Assembly (NCBI GenBank): GCA_963932465.1
Contig: OZ010788.1
Coordinates: 669,746,484-669,810,483, forward strand
Origin: Maratus speciosus
Taxonomy: Eukaryota > Arthropoda > Arachnida > Araneae > Salticidae
Reading direction: 5' to 3'
DNA: 64,000 bases
The position numbers were made by a program, and so were the translations under genes. The notes under the pieces were generated by a model. It saw only the letters and a list, made by a program, of their open reading frames with translations. It did no database searches and was not told where the DNA came from. Of this stretch, positions 11,732 to 22,571 are shown piece after piece (the first letter of the stretch is position 1; the number at the start of each line of letters is the position of its first letter).

Positions 11732-13461
11732 GGCGCGGATCCACGGGGGGGGGCGATCGGGGCGATCGCCCCCCCCAAAAATCCGCCGATTGTCGCGAAT
11801 TTCGACAAATGGTCGCTGAAGAAAATCAATTTCATCAATCGTTCGCAGGTAAAAGGATCGCAAAAGGAACGCAAATTTCGTCAAAGGATCGCGCAAAAAA
11901 CGCGAATTTCGTCAAAGGATAAAAAAAAACGCGAGTTTCGTCAAAGAATTGCGTAAAAAGCGCTAATTTTGCGAAAGAATCGCGCAAAAAACGCTAATTT
12001 CGTCAACAGATCTCTGAAAATTGCGAATTTCTTCAAAGAATCGCGAAAAAATGCGCGAATTTCGCCAAAGAATCGCTGAAAAACGCGAATTTCGTCAAAG
12101 GGTTGCCAAAATTAACGCACAATTAGCACCGGGAGGAGATTCCCCTAGGTGCGCATCCACCGGGGGGGGGGGGGAATTAGATCGGGGCAAAGAAGGGAAG
12201 AACAAATTACCAAGTTGGTTTTTAAGAAATCAACACACCATACGCATTTTAGCTTTTAACTGACTAGGATTAGGACATAATCCTTTTTTTCATTCATGTA
12301 ATACCCTTGAAATTTACCAATGTGGGTGTCAATAACAGTACATTTTTTACACATTATTGATTTTCTTCAGAAAACATTAAGATGCTTGAATTTTTCAAAG
12401 GACCCTTCTTTTTCTTGTTTCTTTCTTTCTTTGGAAATTGCCGTGAATCCCATTCTTTTCTCAAACAATAAAGCACTCCTCAAAAATATCATTATACAGA
12501 AATTAGAATTGCAGCTTCTTTGAAAGAACGAAAAAGTTTCAACACTTCAAAGGGATCCGAATAACGTTGCCAATTTCTGTTGTAGAGATTCAACAAAAGG
12601 TACACGAAGTGGCATCGTCCCCACCTCAACCCATTAGTGTAAAAAATTATGGCGCCATATGCCTTTTGACAGGACATAATCCTATTTTGTTCACTAACTG
12701 CCGAAACGTCAGTGAGGTTTACCAATGACACCCGAAAAGTGTTTTCGTTTGCTTGTCTGTCTGTTCCGCGAAAACTGTCGTTAAAAGCATTGGATTTATA
12801 TGTTGGGGGCGGCGACCGCCCCGATCGATCCCCCCCCCCCACCGTGGATGCGCACCTAGGGGAATCTCCTCCTGGTGCTAATTGTGCGTTTTTTCCGCGG
12901 CTCTATGACGAAATTCGCGTATTTTTTTCGCGATTCTTTGACAAAATTCGCATTTTTTCCGAGATCTGTTGACGAAATTAGCGTTTTTTGTGCGATTCTT
13001 TCGCGAAATTAGCGTTTTTTGCGCAATTCTTTCGCGAAATTAGCGTTTTTTCCGCAATTGCTTGGCGGAATTAGCTTTTTTTTCTGCGTTCCTTTGACGA
13101 AATTTGCGTTTTTTCTACGATCCTTTGACGTAATTCGCGTTTTTTTCGTGGTCCTTTACGAAATTCGCGTTTTTGTGGTCCTTTGATGAAATGTCCGATT
13201 TTTTGGCGAAATTCACGTTTTTTCCGCGCTTTTTTGATGAAATTCACGTTTTTGCTTGATCCTTTGACGAAATTCATGTTTTTTGCGTGATCCTTTGACG
13301 AAATTCGCATTTTTTGTGCGATTTTTTGACCTGCGAACGATTGACGAAATAGATTTTTTTCGGCTACCATTTGTCGAAATTCGCGGTGGATTTATAGTTT
13401 TTGATCCAAAGGGGAGGGGCGATCGGGGCGATCACCCCCCCCCCTTCCTTGGATCCGCGCC
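11732..13461. mobile_element. Foldback-like element with tandem-repeat arms
   Basis: Both outer ends read inward as GGCGCGGATCCA followed by a G run and 'gatcggggcgatc'. The left arm (11732 to about 12190) and the right arm (about 12803-13461) are inverted copies. Each arm is mostly a tandem array of a 30-36-bp unit resembling 'acgcgaatttcgtcaaagga', about nine units on the left and about sixteen on the right. Inner arm ends also match: 'cccctaggtgcgcatccac' is at about 12142-12160 and inverted at 12840-12860. A spacer of about 610 bp separates them. Unequal arrays in long inverted arms are the hallmark of Foldback elements, though I cannot name the family. Several open frames here (up to 116 codons) simply cross the repeats. 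Confidence 0.75.
12190..12803. other. Central spacer of the foldback-like element
   Basis: About 610 bp without a recognisable gene. The string 'aggacataatcc' occurs twice (near 12272 and 12671), hinting at a shorter internal duplication or a further insertion. Open frames on either strand here have no known motif. Confidence 0.4.
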
Positions 13462-13472
13462 AGTGAAGAGGT

Positions 13473-14964
13473 ATACACCATAGAGGTCTGCACGGGTCCG
13501 GGCTTGGCCCGAGGCCCGTACCGGCCGGGCCGGCGGAATGAAGACGAATTTTCCAACGGGCCGGCAGAATTAGGACAATTTTTTTAAAACGGGCCGGGCC
13601 GACAGACAAAATTGAACGGGCCTGCAGGGCCGGGGCAGGCCCATAAAAAAGTAATCGGACCGATATACGAGCCATTTTCAATGAATACGATTTTCTCGAG
13701 AAGTATAAATGTGCGTCACGAGCCAATGCGATTTTAACAACATCAATACAGATATATAGCATGTCCATTGTAGAGATCGGCATCGTACAGTTACAAGACA
13801 TCTGATTCCGGGTTTAATTTTTTTTCAGCAGACTCGTGCCGGGATGGAACTGGTCTTAATCGATCTCAGGATGTGTAGGACAGGCATTGTGTTTTGTGAA
13901 AGTATTAATAGTGATAATGAATTTCTGTTAACAGTATCTTTGGAAATATACCTTAAGGGGTTCTCATATTCACTGCTCAACAATGCGAAACTTTCAGACA
14001 CATGTTCTGGCTCATTTTTAATTATAGAGGCATAAAATTGACAGGCATGACTATTGAAAGCATTTGGAAACGAATAGCTTTCTCCATATTTGATAAATTA
14101 GTTACAGAGATAACAGAGATTCTTGTCACCTGACTGTACGTTTTTCTCCTTTCCTGTGCTATCGCTTCCGGAAATTCGATTCAAAACGCTAACTTTGGCA
14201 GCATTTTCAGAGAAAGATATATTGCTTTTATCTATGAGAATGACGGTATTTACATAGTTTCTGAATAAGAATACCTGCCAATCTTACGCGTTTCCAAAAA
14301 GAAATGAATTCATAAATGTGTCGATATGTAGCCCCTTTGGATTTGAGAAAAGCCTTAAAAATGAGAGAAATATTTTCACAAATCTACTTTTTATTATACA
14401 GCTTCAAAAGTTATGTTTTTAATCCTTTACTTTGAATTACATTAACCTTTTAATGAATCCTTATTGGAATTTTGAAATGTCTTTAGAGACGATGACTAAA
14501 ACACTGTAAATAATCGTTAATGTTTACTATTTTGTCTTGTGTGTTTTCTGTTTTGCAAACACATAGTAATCTAAAATATACTGTAAAATGTTCCCATAAA
14601 TATGTATGTAGTATTCATTAAAAGAATCTTAATTGTATGTCCAGTGATGGAACAGTGGCGCAGCAGTTAGGCGATTGTTACCACTAACTTTTTTTAGTAT
14701 TCTTTACATTGAAAAATCTCAGAATTCTATCCTTAAATAAGACGAAGAATACTAATAAATTTTAGCGGTGTCAACTTATTCTCTAGTGCTACACTGTTCC
14801 ATTACTGTATGTCGAGAAAAAACGCATTTCTTTTTGTAGAAATTGAGTCGGGCCGGGCCGGGCCTGTTTCACTGATTTTTGTACGGGCCGGGCAGGGACG
14901 AGAACTGTAAAAATTACAAACGGGCCGGCCCGGGCCCCGGCCCGTGCAGACCTCTAACACACCA
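13473..14964. mobile_element. GC-rich-ended hAT-type element, 1.48 kb
   Basis: 13481-14956, with 8-bp flanks ATACACCA (13473-13480) and ACACACCA (14957-14964), one mismatch. Ends are inverted, TAGAGGTCTGCACGGG on both sides, followed by long runs of 'gggccgggcc'-type sequence (13490-13650 and 14848-14945) that stand out sharply from the AT-rich surroundings. The middle is AT-rich, has no transposase frame and contains a separate small MITE. The 145-codon minus-strand frame at 13364-13801 is only an open read through the GC-rich terminus. Confidence 0.85.
14634..14813. mobile_element. hAT-type MITE, CAGTGATGGAACAGTG end
   Basis: About 14642-14805. The left end is CAGTGATGGAACAGTG and the right end, read inward from 14807, is CAGTAATGGAACAGTG. 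The flanks share TGTATGTC (14634-14641 and 14806-14813), the right copy overlapping the last two bases of the TIR. It is nested in the 13481-14956 element and is non-coding. Confidence 0.75.
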
Positions 14965-15453
14965 CGTAGATGACACATTTTGACTTTCTAGGATGTTAAA
15001 GGCCCGTCAAATTTCTGAAGGGGATCTTTTTTCAGAGATTATCCTCTTTCAGAAATCTGATATTAAAAAATGGATGTGATGATTATGTTTTTCAGCTTTC
15101 GGTAATTGGTTCTTGTGCATTTTTAGCGCTGAATCCAAAAATGACCTTCATTTTGTACCATGCCATCACGTCAGGATTTCACATAAATCGCAAATTTTTG
15201 AAAAGTCTTACATCAAAATCAATTATCAAAAGTTAAAAAAGACAATCATCGCAGGCTTGTGTTACTAACGTTCTTCAATATAACTAAAAGAACAAAAAAT
15301 AAGATAAATAATTACCATAGTATAAGAGTAAACAGAAAAAGAAAAAAAAAGGCATTTAATAAATAAATTCTGTTATAACGTTTTCAATTTTACGACCTAA
15401 TAAGTAACAATAAACGATATTTTGAGGAGAGGTCGAGATTATAAAATAAGAGT
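14965..15453. other. No gene seen
   Basis: A stretch of about 490 bp of AT-rich sequence without a recognisable gene, repeat or element boundary. Confidence 0.4.
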
Positions 15454-15503
15454 GATGGATAACCGAGTGTTTCGGTTAATCGGATGTCGGATAATCGAGA
15501 GTC
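15454..15503. mobile_element. Solo end of a pogo/Tigger-like element
   Basis: Read on the minus strand from 15503, the sequence starts CAGACTCTCGATTATCCGAC and continues with alternating 'cggatt/aaccgaaac' motifs typical of pogo/Tigger ends. TA follows at 15504-15505. No matching left end is visible nearby, so this is probably a truncated remnant. Confidence 0.5.
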
Positions 15504-15610
15504 TGTAATATTTTTAAATCGCATTAATTTCATATTTATTTAATAATTAACTGCAAGGAAGGATTTGAGCTACAGAAATTATGACTACGTTGATTATATG
15601 TCACTCGATA

Positions 15611-15648
15611 TCGCCCCCCCCAAAACGATTCTCTGGATCCGCCCCTGT
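15611..15648. mobile_element. Solo terminus of the foldback-like family
   Basis: 'tcgccccccc' followed by 'ctggatccgcccctgt' matches, on the minus strand, the terminus of the 11732-13461 foldback-like element. Only the terminal 40 bp or so is present. Confidence 0.5.
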
Positions 15649-15810
15649 ACTACAGGCGACTACTTCTATATTTTGTTTGTACCACTATTGTTAAAAAAAA
15701 CAATTTGTAATATATTTCTTTCGCAAATGTTGTCAAAATTTTGCAAAAGTTTTTTGTATTGAAAAAGTGAGGCGAAATAGAATTGAAAAGTAGTCGCCTG
15801 TGGCAGCTGT
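15646..15810. mobile_element. Second copy of the CAGGNCTGCCA MITE
   Basis: The interior aligns with 11299-11472: 'aggcgactact', 'atttctttcgcaaatgttgt', 'gaaaaagtgaggcgaaatag' and a mirrored 'agtcgcctgtggcagc' at the right. The left terminus is degraded where it abuts the foldback-family end. No clear target duplication remains. Confidence 0.65.
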
Positions 15811-16039
15811 GTATATAATAACCTTTTGCATAATTTTTCTGTTGTTAAAAAGGGCAAAGCTTACTTACTATTCGTAAATAGTAGTATTAGCCCTTAACCA
15901 AATTTATTTGCTTGGTACCGCTTTTTAAACACTTGTACTTTGACACCATGTACAATAGAAATTTACTTTAAAAATAAAGTGCTGCGAATAGAATATGAAA
16001 ATAGAATCATGCATTTAAAACTCCGCCCGTTAAAGGTTA
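15811..16039. other. No gene; short AT-rich spacer with a hairpin
   Basis: Contains a near-palindrome of about 55 bp at 15843-15900 (TTAAAAAGGGC ... GCCCTTAA), which may be a minute TTAA-flanked hairpin element. Nothing else is recognised. Confidence 0.35.
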
Positions 16040-17057
16040 AAAATCCAAAATATTCTCACGTCACATTGAAGCTTTATAATTGAGAAATTAAATCCAAAGA
16101 ACTATTTAAACATCTGCTACACAGATTCTTCTAAAACAACTTTTATAATAAACATAGCTGTATTCTGAAAGCTCAACATACCATAACGTCAGCGAATTTA
16201 CATTTAAATCTATATCAAAGAGAATTCATCATTGGCCTGTATAGATCATTAGTGGTCATTTCTAACGAAGCTGTATGCATCGATGCACCTATTGGAAATT
16301 CGCCCGGTCATTCCCAAGGCAATGAAGGCAGACACATCATTGAAAGAGTGACTTTATAATAACGAACAATGCTTTCTATTTAGTTTAATCAAAAGTGGAT
16401 ATCTCGTTTTTGGAATTACTGCCTATTTGTACATTGGTACATGTAAAATATAGTTACAATGCCAACACATCTTGAAATACATTTTGAATGTAAAACAAGT
16501 TTTTTAATTAATTTTAATTCCGGATTTAATAAAATATGCATCATGTTCTGGACAGTTTAGATTTGAATTACATTCTCAACTTACTTCCTTTTTAGAGAGA
16601 TTTCACATTGTTAGATACAATTTATTATTTAATCATCTTTGAAGTGCTTACATTTTTTTTTGCATCTATGAAATATGTAGAATACGTACTTGAAACTATT
16701 TTTGACTAATAAAATTACATGCGAAATTATGGCACTATGCGTCTTCTGAAAAGGTTTGTTTTCACTCATGCGTTTTTTCAAAAACAAGTTTACCACACGT
16801 GATGGAGCATAGCGTTTGAATCTACCAACAATTGAAAACATTAAACGAGTTTAAAATACAATAATTTTACAGGAAGATAAACTTGTTTAAAAAAAGCTTA
16901 AATATTTTTACCAAGACCTTTTAAAGTTTAAAAAACTCTAAATCGGCAGGTTGATTTCGAAACACCGTTTTGTTTTCTGCGATCGAATTTCAATGAAAAT
17001 ATGTTTATATCCCCACAAATGTAATTGACTACAGTAATTCGTAACGTTGGTGTTTCA

Positions 17058-19022
17058 GATTTCTACGAGACACAGCCATGCACCGTGTTAAGTCGCTCAT
17101 ACACTCGTTTTAAAATAAGACAAAGAGCTTTTCTATTTGATACACACATCAACAGATGTTCTTACACCAGTTAAAAGCTTTTTAATTGATAGATTATATC
17201 AAAAGAACTAATTATTCATTTGCTGCACACTGATTCTTCTAAAACAACTGTTATTCGAAACATAAGATGTGTACTGAAAGCTCAACATACCATAACATCA
17301 GCAAATTTACATTTAAATCAATATCAAAGAGAATTCATCAATGGCCTGCATAGATCATTAGTGGTCATTTCTAACGAAGCTGTATGCATCGATGCATCTA
17401 TTGGAAATTTCCCCGGTCATTCTCGAGGCAATGAAGCAGACATCATTTAACGGGTGACATTACAATAACGAACAATGCTTTCTATTTAGTTTAATGAAAA
17501 AGTGAATATCTAGTTTGTAGAATTTTTGAATATTTGTATACTGGTATATGTAAAATATAGTTACAATGCAAACTCATAATGAAAAGGATTTTGTATTTAT
17601 AAGACATTTTTAAAATTAATTCCTGATTTAATAAAAGATGCATCGTGGACAGTTTAGATTTGTATAACATTTGCAACTTATCCACTTTTAAGTGAGATTC
17701 CACATCGTTAGATACAACAAAATTATTTGTAAAAAACATCTTTCAAGTGTGTTTATAATTTTTTGCATCAGTGAAATGTATACAATACCTACCTGAAACT
17801 ATTCAGACTATTAAAATTATATGTGGAATTATGGCGATGTAAACGGAACTATGCGTCTACTGAAAAGCAGGTGGTTTGTTTTCACTCACGTGTTTTTTTC
17901 AAAACCACGTTTTAAGCATGGGATGGAGTATAGCTTTCGAAACGACCCACCACGAAAACATTTATTCAAATTTTAATCTGAATTCTAATTTTATTTAAAT
18001 TTTAATTATTTAAATTTATATTAACGAGTATGAGCGATGATATCAATCTACTTTATTGGTCTGTAGTGATCATTTCTAACGAAGGATGGGAATTGGAAAC
18101 TAACTATTGGCTACTGAAAATTCCATAATTGAACGAGTGACTTTATAACGAAGAATGCTTTCTATTTAGTTTAATCAAAAAGTGGATATCTCGTTTTTGG
18201 AATTACTGCATATTTGTATATTGGTATATGTAAAATATAGTTAAACACATCTTGAAATGCATGTTGAATGTAAAACACATTTTTAAATTAATTTTAATTC
18301 CAGATTTAATAAAATAAGCATCATGTTGCGGACAGTTCAGATTTGAATAGCATTCTCAACTTATTTCTTTTTTAGAGAGATTCCACATTGTTAGGTACAA
18401 TTAATTTTTTTATTAATCTTTGAAGTGTGTTTACATCTTTTCTCATCTGTAAAATGTGTAGAATACGTTCCAGGAACTATTTTGGACTATTAATATTCTA
18501 TGCGGAATTATTGCACTATGCGTCTACTGAAAAGCAAGTGGTTTATTTTCAATCAAGCGTTTTTTCAAAACCAAGTTTACCACACTTGATGGAGCATACA
18601 CTGTTAAAAATATCGTGAAAAATTACCTCTGTTTTTAAAGTCTATCTTATTTTCTGACCAATGAGAACGCTTCATAGGTGTTTATGTAGCGGTCTCAATG
18701 GTCAGAATAAAGATAGCCTTTAAAAACAGAGGTAATTTCACGATATTTTTAAGTGTAGCGTTCGAATCTACCAACTTTGAAAACGTTAAACGTGTTTAAA
18801 ATATAATAATTTTACAGGGAGATAAACTTGTTTAACAAAAAGCTTAAATATTTTTACCAAGACATTTAAAGTTTAAAAATTTCTAAATCGGCAGGTTTAA
18901 TTCGAAACCCCGTTTTGTTTTCTGCGATTGAATTTCAATGAAAATAGGTTTTTATCTCCACAAATAACACAGTAGACTACAGACTACAGAAAGACTAACG
19001 TTGGTGTAACGTTGGTGTTTCA
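17058..19022 (+). repeat. Compound A unit 1 (full + truncated unit)
   Basis: A complete unit runs into a second unit that lacks its first part. The join lies at about 17975-18035, where 'gaaaacatttattcaaatttt' passes through an AT-rich stretch into 'gagcgatgatatcaatct'. Subtracting the MITE (157 bp plus TA) leaves about 1806 bp. The same join is present in 22572-24579, so both descend from one deletion event. Confidence 0.8.
18597..18757. mobile_element. Hairpin MITE in satellite A, copy 1
   Basis: 18599-18755, flanked by TA. Two arms of about 70 bp are inverted: CACTGTTAAAAATATCGTGA on the left and CACTTAAAAATATCGTGAAA read inward from the right, continuing through 'ttacctctgtttttaaag' and 'attctgaccaatgaga'. 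The interrupted satellite sequence 'ggagcata|tagcgttcgaatc' is restored on removal. A copy at the same unit position lies at 21053-21207. Confidence 0.9.
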
Positions 19023-21052
19023 GATTTCTACGAGACAGTCCTGCACCGTGTTAAGTCGCTCACACACCTGTTTTAAACTAAGGATTTCACAAACAGCTTT
19101 TCTATTTGATGCACACATTAATAGATGTTCTCACGCCAGTTAAAAGCTCTTTAATTGATAGATTAAATCAAAAGAATTATTTACACATTTGATGCGCATT
19201 CATTCTTCTAAAACAACTTTTAATCTTAACATATGATGTGTACTGAAAGCTCAACATACCATAAGGTCAGCAAATTTACATTTAAATTTGTATCAAAGAG
19301 AATTCATCATTGGCCTGTATAGATCATTAGTGGTCATTTCTAACGAAGCTGTATGCATCGATGCATCTATTGAAAATTCCCCGGGTCATTCGCGAGGAAA
19401 TAAAGGCAGTCATCATTGAACGAGTGACTTTATAGTAACGAACAATGCTTTCAATTTAGTTTAATCAAAAAGTGGATAGCTCGTTTTTAGAATTATACTA
19501 CATATTTATGTGTTGGTACATGTAAAATATAGTTACAATGTAAACTCATCATGAAAAAGATTTTGTATGTATAACACATTTTTAAAAATTAATTCCGGAT
19601 ATAATAAAATATGCATTGTGGACAGTTTAGATTTAAATAGCATTTGCAACTTATTCACTTTTAAGAGATTCCACATGGTTAGATACAAAAAAAAAAAAAA
19701 AATAAATAAATAAACATCTTTGAAGCATGTTTATAGTTTTTGCATATGTGAAATCAGTAGAATGCATACCTGAAACTATTTTGCACTATTAAAATTATAT
19801 GCTCAATTATGGCACTTTAAAAGGAATTATGCGTATTCTGAAAAGGAAGTGGTTTGTTTTCACTCACGCGTTTTTCTCAAAACCAAGAATTCCACGTGGG
19901 ATCGAGCATAGCGTTCGAATCGACCAACCATGAATATATAAAACGAGTTTGAAATATAATGCTTTTATTGGGGGGGGGGGGGGATAAGCTTTTTAAAAAT
20001 CAGTTAAATATTTTTACCAAGACTTTAAATTAAAAACAAAAACTCTAAATTGGCAGGTTGATTTCAAAACACCATTTTGTTTTCTGCGATCGAATTTCAA
20101 TGAAAATAGGTTTTTATCTCCACAAATGACACAGTAGACTACAGACTACAGAAAGACTAACGTTGGTGTAACGTTGGTGTTTCAGATTTCTACGAGACAG
20201 TCCTTCAGCGTGTTTAGTCGCTCACACACGCGTTTTAAAATAAGTATTTCACAAAGAGCTTTTCTATTTGATACACACCTGAATAGATATTCTCACGCCA
20301 ATTAAAAGCTTTTGAATTGATAGATTAAATGTAAAGAATTATTTATACATTTGCTGCGCATTCATTCTTCTAAAACAACTTTTATTCTAAACATAAGATG
20401 CGTACTGAAAGCTCAACATACCATAACGTCAGCAAATTTACATTTAAATCTATATCAAAGAGAATTCATCATTGGTCTGTATAGATTATTAGTGGTCATA
20501 TCTAACGAAGCTGTATGCATCGATGCACCTATTGGAATTTCTCCCGGTCATTCTTGAGGTAATGAAGGCAGACATTATTGAACGAGGGACTTTATAATAA
20601 CGAAGAATGCTTTCTATTTAGTTTAATCAAAAAGTGGATATCTCATTTTTAGTATTACTAGATATTTATGTATTGGTATATGTAAAATATAGTTACAACG
20701 CCAACACATCATGAAATGCATTTTGAATGTAAAACACATTTTTTAATTAATTTTAATTCCAGATTTAATAAAATATGCATCATGTTGTGGACAGTTAAGA
20801 TTTGAATAGCATTCTCAACTTATTTCTTTTTTAGAGAGATTCCACATTGTTAGGTACAATTTATTTTTTTAACGTTTTTGAAGTGTGTTTACATCTTTAC
20901 TCATCTGTGAAATGTGTAGAATACATACCTGCAACTAATTTGGACTATTAAAATTGTATGCGGAATTATTGCACTATGCGTCTACTTGAAAAGCAGGTGG
21001 TTTGTTTTCACTTACGCGTTTTTTAAAAACCAAGTTTGCCGCAAGCGATGGA

Positions 21053-21209
21053 CACTGTTAAAAATATCGTGAAAAATTACTTCTGCTTTTAAAGACTATC
21101 TATTTTCTGACCAATGAGAACGCTTCATAGGTGTTTATGCAGCGATCTCAATGGTCAGAAAAAAAGATAGCCTTTAAAAACAGGTAATTTCACGATATTT
21201 TTAAGTGTA
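21053..21209. mobile_element. Hairpin MITE in satellite A, copy 2 (same site)
   Basis: 21053-21207, the same element in the same orientation and at the same unit position as 18599-18755, followed by the same TA and 'gcgttcgaatctaccaac'. The left flank has lost five bases (GCATA) next to the insertion. Sharing the site means the element was copied by satellite duplication, not by a second transposition. Confidence 0.9.
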
Positions 21210-22571
21210 GCGTTCGAATCTACCAACTTTGAAAACATTAAACGAGTTTAAAATATAATAATTTTACAGGGAGATAAACTTGTTTAAAAAAAGCTTAAAT
21301 ATTTTTATCAAGATCTTTTAAAGTTTAAAAATTTCTAAATCGGCATGTTTAATTCGAAACACTATTTTGTTTTCTGCGATCGAATTTCAATGAAAATAGG
21401 TTTATATCTCCACAAATGTAATTAACTATAGCAATTCGTAATTCGTTGGTGTTTCAGATTTCTACGAGACACAGTCCTGCACCGTGTTAAGTCGCTCACA
21501 CACACGTTTTAATAAAGCACTTCCACAAAGAGCTTTTCGATTTCATACACATATAAATATATGTTCTCATGCCAGTTAAAAGCTGTTTAATTGATAGATT
21601 AAAACAAAAGAATTATTTATACATCTACTGCACACTGATTCTTCTAAAACAACTTTTAATCTAAACATAATATGTGTACTGAAAGCTCAACATACCATAA
21701 CGTCAGCAAATTTACATTTAAATCTGTATGAAAGAGAATTCATCATTGGCCCGTATAGATCATTAGTGGTCATTTCTAAAGAAGCTCTATGCATCGATGC
21801 ATCTATTGGAAATTCCCCCGGTCATTCTAGAGGCAATTAAGGCAGACAGCATTGAACGAGTGACTTTATAATAACGAACAATGTTTTCTATTTAGTTTAA
21901 TCAAAAAGTAGATATCTCGTTTTTAGAATTACTATATATTTGTACATTGGTACATGTAAGCTATATTACAATACAAACACGTCTTGAAATGGATTTTGAA
22001 TGCATAACACATTTAAAAAATTAATTTTAATTCCTTATTGAATAAAATGTACATCTTGTTGTGGACAGTTTAGATTTGAATAGCATTCTCAACTTATTTA
22101 ATTTTTAGAGAGATTCCACATTGTTAGATACAATTTATTTTTTAAACACCTTTGAAGTGTGTTTACATCTTTTTGTATCTGTGAAATGTGTAGAATACGT
22201 ACCTGCAACTATTTTAGACTATTAAAATTATATGCGAATTATGGCACTATGCGTCTATTTGAAAGGCAGGTGGTTTGTTTTCACTCACGCGATTTTTCAA
22301 AACCAAGTTTACCGCACGTAATGGAGCACAGCGTTCGAATCTAGCAAACTTGAAAACATTAAACGAGTTTAAAATATAATATTTTTACAGGGTGATAGAC
22401 TTGTTTTAACAAAGATTAATTATTTTTACCAAGACTTAAAGTTTAAAATACTTTAAATCGGCCAGTTGATTTCGAAACACCATTTGTTTTAAGTGATTGA
22501 ATTTCGATGAAAATAGGTTTATATCCCCACAAATGTAATTAACTACAGTAATTCGTAAAGTTGGTGTTTCA

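Noticed and set aside
12492..12842. 116-codon minus-strand open frame
   Set aside because: It covers the spacer and inner arm of the foldback-like element and has no known motif.
11820..13340. CRISPR-like array of short regular repeats
   Set aside because: Units are contiguous with no unique spacers, arranged as two inverted arms, and the DNA is eukaryotic; it is a foldback arm repeat.
13364..13801. 145-codon minus-strand open frame, the longest in the window
   Set aside because: It spans the GC-rich inverted terminus of a hAT-type element and the adjacent foldback element. Low stop density in GC-rich repeats explains it, and no domain is recognisable.
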